A stretch of 64,000 nt of DNA from Gordoniibacillus chartarius. GTDB lineage: Bacteria > Bacillota > Bacilli > Paenibacillales > NBRC-103111. Below the pieces are notes generated by a model, which made no database searches, was not told the origin of the DNA, and was given only the letters and a program-made list of their open reading frames with translations. Both the position numbers and the translations under genes were made by a program. Below are positions 59,206-64,000 of the stretch, piece after piece; within the stretch, counting starts at the first letter, position 1; each line of letters starts with the position of its first letter. Where the stretch lies: contig NZ_JBHLWN010000071.1 in the NCBI RefSeq assembly GCF_042432825.1, positions 62,001 through 126,000 of the forward strand. Direction: 5' to 3'.

Positions 59206-59236
59206 AAAGCTCCGTCTGTTGGGATGGGGCTTTTTT
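59206..59236 (+). terminator. Rho-independent terminator after codY
   Basis: AAAGCTCC and GGGGCTTT-type arms flank TCTGTTGGGAT, followed by six T. Confidence 0.7.
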
Positions 59237-59377
59237 CTTATTGCCAGAAGTGACGAATTCCAGCATGATAGTACATATCGCCTGAGTCTGCGGGGCAAAG
59301 GCGCTCCTACATTCTGACAAGCGTGTTACAATTTTTTTTAGAAATACGTCGAATTGTAGGAGGAGAATTAAGAACAC

Positions 59378-59425
59378 ATGTGGAATACAGATGAGGAACA
59401 AACAGCGAAAGAGGGAAAAGTGTGA
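59378..59425 (+). CDS. Possible 15-residue leader peptide coupled to flgB
   Basis: ATG 59378 reads MWNTDEEQTAKEGKV and stops at 59423-59425, overlapping the flgB ATG by one base (TGATG). AGGAGGAG lies 12 bases upstream, stronger than the site in front of flgB itself. The peptide is acidic and has no known relatives. It could couple ribosomes into flgB or be a chance frame; the overlap and the good ribosome binding site are the only evidence. Confidence 0.35.
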   Translation: MWNTDEEQTAKEGKV

Positions 59426-59832
59426 TGGTTTTGCTGAACAAGCCGGGCTTTACGATGATGGAACGCTCGCTCGACGCCTCCGCACTTCGACAAAAAGTGA
59501 TAGCGAATAACATCGCGAATGTGGATACGCCTAATTTTAAACGTTCGGATGTGCTGTTCGAGGAATTGCTGGAGAATGAAATGAACGGCGGGGTGTCGGG
59601 AATTGTCGGTAATCGCACAAACCCTCGTCACTTCTATATCGGCAACCGGTCGGCACAAGTTGAGGCGAAAATTCAAACGGACGAGTCGACCACTATGAAC
59701 AACAACATGAATAACGTCGACGTCGATTACGAGATGTCTTTGCTCGCCAAGAATCAACTCCGCTACAATGTTATGATTCAGCAGGTGAATGCGGATTTTC
59801 AAAAGCTGCGCACGGTTCTCGGGGGGAGATAA
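59425..59832 (+). CDS. flgB: Flagellar basal-body rod protein FlgB
   Basis: Proximal rod subunit of 135 residues; first gene of the fla/che operon, as in Bacillus. The N-terminal rod motif (MERSLDASALRQKVIANNIANVDTPNFKR region, residues about 12-40) and the C-terminal ENVDYEMS-type helix (VDVDYEMSLLAKNQLRYNVMIQQV) are clear. ATG 59425 is chosen over the GTG at 59422. No signal peptide, since FlgB is exported by the flagellar system. Confidence 0.95.
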   Translation: MVLLNKPGFTMMERSLDASALRQKVIANNIANVDTPNFKRSDVLFEELLENEMNGGVSGIVGNRTNPRHFYIGNRSAQVEAKIQTDESTTMNNNMNNVDVDYEMSLLAKNQLRYNVMIQQVNADFQKLRTVLGGR

Positions 59833-59835
59833 TGT

Positions 59836-60285
59836 ATGAGACTGACAAATGGCTTTGATATCAGTTCTTCCGCCTTAACGGCGCAGCGGTTCCGGATGGA
59901 CGTTATTGCTTCTAATATTGCCAACGCGGACACAGCCCGCGCGAAGCTGGTGGACGGCAAATGGCAGCCATACGCCCGCAAGCTCGTCACGTTCGAGCCG
60001 AAGGCGCAGGCCTCGTTCCAGCAAGTGCTGAACGGCGCAATGGCGGACAGTTCCGGGCAAGGCGTGAAGGTTACGCAAGTGACGGAGGATACGTCCCCTT
60101 TCAAGCAAGTGTACAATCCTACGCATCCCGACGCGGATGCGAACGGGTTCGTCCTGATGCCGAATGTGGATGTGTTGAAGGAAATGGTCGATATGATCTC
60201 GGCTACACGGTCATACGAAGCGAATGTAACGGCGCTGAACGCCAGCAAGTCTATGATTGCAAAAGCACTTGAAATCGGCAGATAA
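59836..60285 (+). CDS. flgC: Flagellar basal-body rod protein FlgC
   Basis: Rod protein of 149 residues. It begins MRLTNGFDISSSALTAQRFRM, with DVIASNIANADTAR. The C-terminal half carries NVDVLKEMVDMISATRSYEANVTALN, typical of FlgC. ATG 59836 follows GGGGGGAGATAATGT. It lies three bases after flgB. Confidence 0.96.
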   Translation: MRLTNGFDISSSALTAQRFRMDVIASNIANADTARAKLVDGKWQPYARKLVTFEPKAQASFQQVLNGAMADSSGQGVKVTQVTEDTSPFKQVYNPTHPDADANGFVLMPNVDVLKEMVDMISATRSYEANVTALNASKSMIAKALEIGR

Positions 60286-60317
60286 AAACGCGTCCATCAA
60301 CTCTGGGGGGATAAAAC

Positions 60318-60623
60318 TTGATTGAGAAAATCGCTTATAAACCGCTGACGCTGGCAGGAAACGCCACTATATCTTCTAACGGCGCAGGAGCGGCGGAGGT
60401 TGCAAATTCGTTTGGTTCTTTTTTGAATAATGCGATCGAAGACCTGAATGCACAGCAAAATACGGTGGACCGGCTGAATCAGCAGTTTGTCAAGGGCCAG
60501 CTGTCCGATGTTCATCAGTTGACGATAGCTTCCGAGAAAGCGTCGATTGGCCTTCAGCTCGCCGTACAAATGCGCAACAAGGTTGTCGAAGCTTATCAAG
60601 AAGTTATGCGGATTCAAGTGTAA
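60318..60623 (+). CDS. fliE: Flagellar hook-basal body protein FliE
   Basis: Joins the MS ring to the rod. It has 101 residues with the conserved SFGSFLNNAIEDLNAQQ and GQLSDVHQLTIASEKASIGLQL parts. The start is a TTG at 60318 after CTGGGGGGATAAAAC. Length and position after flgC are normal. Confidence 0.95.
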   Translation: MIEKIAYKPLTLAGNATISSNGAGAAEVANSFGSFLNNAIEDLNAQQNTVDRLNQQFVKGQLSDVHQLTIASEKASIGLQLAVQMRNKVVEAYQEVMRIQV

Positions 60624-60679
60624 TCCTCTCCCGGATAACGGCTAGAGAGAGAGACCATTTTCTCGGATGAGGTGACAAA

Positions 60680-62275
60680 GTGAACGAGACTGTTCTCCAA
60701 TATTGGAATAACGTCAAACAATATTGGAATCGATTCAGCAAGGTTCAAAAATGGATGTTCGGAGCAACGGTAGCGGCACTCCTCATCGTAATCGCACTTA
60801 TTACGTACAACATGTCGAAGACGGAGTACTCGCTCGCGTTTACCGATCTTCAGCCGAACGATGCGGCGAACATTAAGAACTATTTGGACGAATCCAAAAT
60901 TCCTTATAAGCTCAGTGCCGACGGGAAGAGCATCGGGGTTCCGACAAACGAAGTAGCAAACGTAAAGATCGCCGTCGAATCGCAAGGGCTGAACAAAAGC
61001 GGTTCTATCGGATATGGCGCATTTCAGTCAAACAGCATGTTCGGCATGAGCGACCAAGTGTTTAAGGTCAAATACGTCGAAGCCATGCAGGGAGAGCTGC
61101 AGCAGCTCATCAATTCCAACAGCGCCATCAGCGGTTCGAAGGTGCTGATCAATTATCCGGATCAAGGCGTGTTCCTTACGGAGAATCAAGAGAAGGCTTC
61201 CGCTTCCGTCGTGCTTCAGGTGAAGCCGGGCTACAAGCTCGATCAGGCGAAGATCGATACGATCTATAATCTCGTATCGCACAGCGTGAAGGACTTGCCG
61301 ATTGAGAACATTACAATCACGAACCAAGACGGAGAAGCGATGCCTTACTCCAAAGCTTCGGGCGCGGGAACAGCGTTGTCGACCGTAACGAGCAATCTGG
61401 AACTGAATAAGCAGTTTCAAATGGATATTCAGAAAAATATAACGAATCTGCTTGGCACCATTCTCGGCAAGGATAAAGTAATCGTCAGCGTTTTCTCGAC
61501 GATGAACTTCGACCAGCAGACATCGCATCAACAGCTTGTAACGGCTCCGAATGAAATTGACCAGAAGGGTCTGGAGATTTCGCTGCAGGAAGCTCAAAAG
61601 TCCTATGAAAGCGACGGAGGGTCGGCGGCAGGCGGTGTGCCGGGTACGGGTCAATCGGATGTGCCGAACTACGTAGCCGGTTCGAGCAGCGGAAAGTCGA
61701 ACAGCGAAGAGACATCCCGGACGGTTAATCTCGAAGTGAACCGCATTACGAACGATATCATTTCTACTCCATATGTCGTAAGGGACCTTAGCGTCAACGT
61801 CGGGATCGAACCTCCGAATCCGGATGATCCGAATTCGCTAACACAGGAAACGAAGGACGCTGTGCAGCGGGCGCTTGTCAACATCGTCCGCGCCGCATTG
61901 GCTGACAACAAGCAAACCTATACGGATGCGGAACTGGCTAATAAAGTGACGGTATTTGCGCATTCGTTCGCCCGTACGGAGGTTAATAACGCTTCGGCAG
62001 CGAACGCTTGGCTCACTTACGGCGGCATTGGTCTTGCGGCGCTCGCACTCGGCGGTGTCGGCGCATACGCGCTGTTACGACGCAGAAGACAGCAGCAGCT
62101 GGAAGAAGAAATGGCTGCCGCGGCAGCGGCGGAACCAGCAAAGGTCGAGTATCCGACCATCGATATCGACAACGTATCCAACGAGAATCAGATGCGCAAG
62201 CAGCTGGAGACTTTGGCCAAAAAACGGCCTGAAGATTTCGTTAACCTGCTTCGCACTTGGCTCGTCGATGAATAG
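60680..62275 (+). CDS. fliF: Flagellar M-ring protein FliF
   Basis: Forms the MS ring in the membrane. It has 531 residues: N-terminal membrane helix (ATVAALLIVIALITYNM, about 29-45), ring-building motifs (YSLAFTDLQPNDAANIKNYL, VSHSVKDLPIENITI), a variable Ser/Gly-rich linker near 320-350, and a second membrane helix (YGGIGLAALALGGVGAYALL, about 449-468). The cytoplasmic tail (MRKQLETLAKKRPEDFVNLLRTWL) binds FliG. The start is GTG 60680, after GAGGTGACAAA. It is 11 bases before fliG. Confidence 0.96.
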   Translation: MNETVLQYWNNVKQYWNRFSKVQKWMFGATVAALLIVIALITYNMSKTEYSLAFTDLQPNDAANIKNYLDESKIPYKLSADGKSIGVPTNEVANVKIAVESQGLNKSGSIGYGAFQSNSMFGMSDQVFKVKYVEAMQGELQQLINSNSAISGSKVLINYPDQGVFLTENQEKASASVVLQVKPGYKLDQAKIDTIYNLVSHSVKDLPIENITITNQDGEAMPYSKASGAGTALSTVTSNLELNKQFQMDIQKNITNLLGTILGKDKVIVSVFSTMNFDQQTSHQQLVTAPNEIDQKGLEISLQEAQKSYESDGGSAAGGVPGTGQSDVPNYVAGSSSGKSNSEETSRTVNLEVNRITNDIISTPYVVRDLSVNVGIEPPNPDDPNSLTQETKDAVQRALVNIVRAALADNKQTYTDAELANKVTVFAHSFARTEVNNASAANAWLTYGGIGLAALALGGVGAYALLRRRRQQQLEEEMAAAAAAEPAKVEYPTIDIDNVSNENQMRKQLETLAKKRPEDFVNLLRTWLVDE

Positions 62276-62286
62276 AGGTGTACCCA

Positions 62287-63306
62287 TTGGCTAAAGCAGC
62301 CCAGCAGCAAATGCTGACAGGACGACAGAAAGCCGCAATTTTGCTGATTAGCTTAGGTCCGGATGTGTCCGCCCAAATTTTCAAACATTTGCGGGAAGAA
62401 GAGATTGAGCAGCTGACTCTTGAGATTGCCAATGTGCGCAAAGTCGATTCGATGGAGAAGGAAGCGATACTGGCTGAATTCCATCAAATTTGTCTGGCGC
62501 AGGAGTTTATCTCCCAGGGCGGTATTACGTATGCCAAGGATATTCTCGAGAAGGCGCTCGGCTCTTCGAAGGCGATGGACATTATTAATCGTTTAACGGC
62601 TACGCTGCAAGTGCGTCCGTTCGATTTTGCGCGAAAAGCCGACCCGGCTCAAATCTTGAACTTTATTCAAAATGAAAATTCACAGACAATTGCGCTCGTA
62701 TTGTCCTATTTGCAGCCGGATCAATCTTCGATTATCTTATCTTCTCTGCCGCAGGATAAGCAGGCTGACGTAGCGAAGCGGATTGCGCTGATGGACAGCA
62801 CGTCGCCGGAAGTTATCGCTCAAGTGGAGCGTGTTCTGGAGCAGAAGCTGTCGGCAACCGTAACGCAGGACTATACAAATGCCGGCGGCATTTCCGCAAT
62901 CGTGCAAATCCTTAACGGGGTCGACCGCGGTACGGAACGTACGATTCTCGATTCCCTGGAGATTCAGGATCCGGAGCTTGCGGAAGAAATCAAAAAGCGG
63001 ATGTTCGTGTTCGAAGATATCGTCAATATCGACAACCGCTCGATTCAACGGATTATCCGCGATATCGAGAACGCCGATCTGCAGCTTGCACTTAAGGTGG
63101 CGAGCGAAGAAGTGCGAGAGGCTATATTTAAAAACATGTCGAAGCGTATGGCCGAGACGTTCAAAGAAGAAATGGAATTTATGGGGCCCGTTCGGCTGCG
63201 TGACGTCGAGGAAGCGCAAACCCGAATCGTCTCGACGATCCGCCGCTTAGAGGAGTCCGGTGAAATTATCATCGCCCGCGGCGGAGGAGATGATATCATT
63301 GTCTAA
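62287..63306 (+). CDS. fliG: Flagellar motor switch protein FliG
   Basis: Rotor protein of 339 residues that contacts the stator. The N-terminal part (LTGRQKAAILLISLGPDVSAQIFKHL) binds FliF, the middle carries SQTIALVLSYLQPDQSS with the EHPQ-like patch changed to NENSQ, and the C-terminal torque helix has RSIQRIIRDIENADLQLALK. The TTG at 62287 gives the usual start M-A-K; AGAGGTG lies upstream. An in-frame GTG at 62278 is possible but overlaps that site. Confidence 0.96.
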   Translation: MAKAAQQQMLTGRQKAAILLISLGPDVSAQIFKHLREEEIEQLTLEIANVRKVDSMEKEAILAEFHQICLAQEFISQGGITYAKDILEKALGSSKAMDIINRLTATLQVRPFDFARKADPAQILNFIQNENSQTIALVLSYLQPDQSSIILSSLPQDKQADVAKRIALMDSTSPEVIAQVERVLEQKLSATVTQDYTNAGGISAIVQILNGVDRGTERTILDSLEIQDPELAEEIKKRMFVFEDIVNIDNRSIQRIIRDIENADLQLALKVASEEVREAIFKNMSKRMAETFKEEMEFMGPVRLRDVEEAQTRIVSTIRRLEESGEIIIARGGGDDIIV

Positions 63307-64000
63307 CATCTACAAGGCGCATAGCTATGTTCCGGTTGACGATAAGAAGCTCATCGAAGCGCTTCGGCTCGTCTTCCCTTCGCCAGCCGAGGATCAGGGG
63401 CTTTCGCCCGAGCAGCAAGCGGAGCTGGATGAGGCGAACGAGTTGAAGACGCAAATTCTCCGCGATGCCGAGTCGTTTGCACAAGAACAGATCGACAAGG
63501 CGATGCAGGAGACGGCTGCGATGCGCGAGCAAGTTCAGCTCGAGATCGATGCATGGTGGCGGGAAAAGCGCGACCAGGATGAAATGATTGTTGCGGAAGC
63601 ACGGCAATCCGGTTTCGAGCAAGGATACCGGGAAGGGCTCGCTGAAGCGCAGGCCGAAGTGCTTCGTCAATACGACGAGATGCTCCAAGAAGCTCGTACC
63701 ATACTGGAACAAGCTTATACGCGTAAACAGCAAATTATTGCCGAAGCCGAACCGTTCCTGATCGAGCTTAGCTGCTCGATCGCGGAGAAAATTGTCGATC
63801 GGCAGCTGACGCTGGAACCGGGCTGGACGATCGATCAAATTAAACGGCTGCTGCAGCGGCGTAAGGAGAAAGGGACGATCACGCTTTGCGTTTCTCCGTC
63901 GCAATACGCGTATATTCAGGATGCCCGGGAAGAACTGCAAAATGCGATTGATTCTCAAGCGGAGCTGGAAATTTTGCCCGATTCGACCGTTCAGGATCTA
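63299..64000 (+). CDS. fliH: Flagellar assembly protein FliH (truncated by the window edge)
   Basis: The frame is open to the window end (234 codons visible). It begins MSNIYKAHSYVPVDDKKLIEALRLVF and has a long acidic coiled coil, QAELDEANELKTQILRDAES and later GFEQGYREGLAEAQAEV, with the Gly-x-x-x-Gly-like repeats of FliH. The C-terminal half (LIELSCSIAEKIVDRQLTL) matches the domain that inhibits the ATPase FliI. TTG 63299 follows GGAGGAGATGATATCA and overlaps the end of fliG by eight bases. Confidence 0.93.
   Translation, partial: MSNIYKAHSYVPVDDKKLIEALRLVFPSPAEDQGLSPEQQAELDEANELKTQILRDAESFAQEQIDKAMQETAAMREQVQLEIDAWWREKRDQDEMIVAEARQSGFEQGYREGLAEAQAEVLRQYDEMLQEARTILEQAYTRKQQIIAEAEPFLIELSCSIAEKIVDRQLTLEPGWTIDQIKRLLQRRKEKGTITLCVSPSQYAYIQDAREELQNAIDSQAELEILPDSTVQDL

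Noticed and set aside
1..64000. tRNA, rRNA, prophage, insertion sequence, plasmid origin or CRISPR array
   Set aside because: None of their hallmark sequences or genes were seen while reading both strands; very short or degenerate ones could still be missed by eye.

Overview
The window is a stretch of chromosome from an endospore-forming, flagellated Firmicute, most likely a member of the Paenibacillaceae. The evidence is the content and order of the genes (dacF-spoIIA-sigF, spoVA, ytfI/J, an alpha/beta SASP, codY, fla/che), strong GGAGG ribosome binding sites, frequent GTG/TTG starts, and GC-rich codon use. I recognise no rRNA, tRNA, CRISPR array, intact insertion sequence or prophage. Family assignments come from recognising protein sequences; nothing was computed or searched.

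Layout. 1-0.2 kb: end of a CuA-type cupredoxin gene. 0.3-1.6: pdp. 1.7-4.7: sporulation operon dacF-spoIIAA-spoIIAB-sigF, with two 53-bp repeats and a sigma-H-like promoter between dacF and spoIIAA. 4.9-7.6: spoVAA-spoVAB-spoVAF, without the usual spoVAC-D-E middle. 7.7-11.0: lysA, an RluA-type pseudouridine synthase with an odd N-terminus, and ppiB. 11.1-11.9: a long AT-richer stretch with no gene. 11.9-14.9: FMN riboswitch and ribE-ribBA-ribH (no ribD), then scpA-scpB, a DUF2953 protein and GerW (17.9 kb). 18-21.1: a synteny break holding short genes, namely two converging small genes, an SASP gene with a textbook sigma-G promoter, a 45-residue acidic protein, an orphan gene behind a LexA-like box, a 57-residue secreted peptide and a possible structured RNA.

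From 21.1 kb onward the order follows the ylb...fla region of Bacillus subtilis with deletions. rsmD-coaD, ylbJ (reverse strand), ylbL and yceD-rpmF come first. The lipid genes fapR-plsX-fabH-fabD-fabG-acpP-fabF follow, then rnc-smc-ftsY. Next come ylxM-ffh-rpsP-khpA-rimM-trmD-rplS, lepB-rbgA-rnhB, a FliK-like and FlhB-C-like pair, yraN, comM (reverse strand) and a zinc-ribbon protein. The last blocks are sucC-sucD, dprA-topA-trmFO, hslV-hslU-codY, and the start of the flagellar operon flgB-flgC-fliE-fliF-fliG-fliH, which runs off the window.

Most of this is core machinery: fatty acid synthesis under FapR, SRP targeting (FtsY, Ffh), ribosome maturation (RimM, TrmD, RsmD, RbgA, RNase III), chromosome organisation (SMC-ScpA-ScpB), and the forespore programme (sigma F, SpoVA, GerW, SASP). 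The parts most worth a second look are the spoIIA-proximal repeats with paired changes and Spo0A-box-like cores, the 18-21 kb island, the about 75-residue insertion in TrmD, the sigma-D-like promoter before the FliK-like/FlhB-C-like pair, and several gaps in otherwise conserved operons (spoVAC-E, ribD, xerC/codV).
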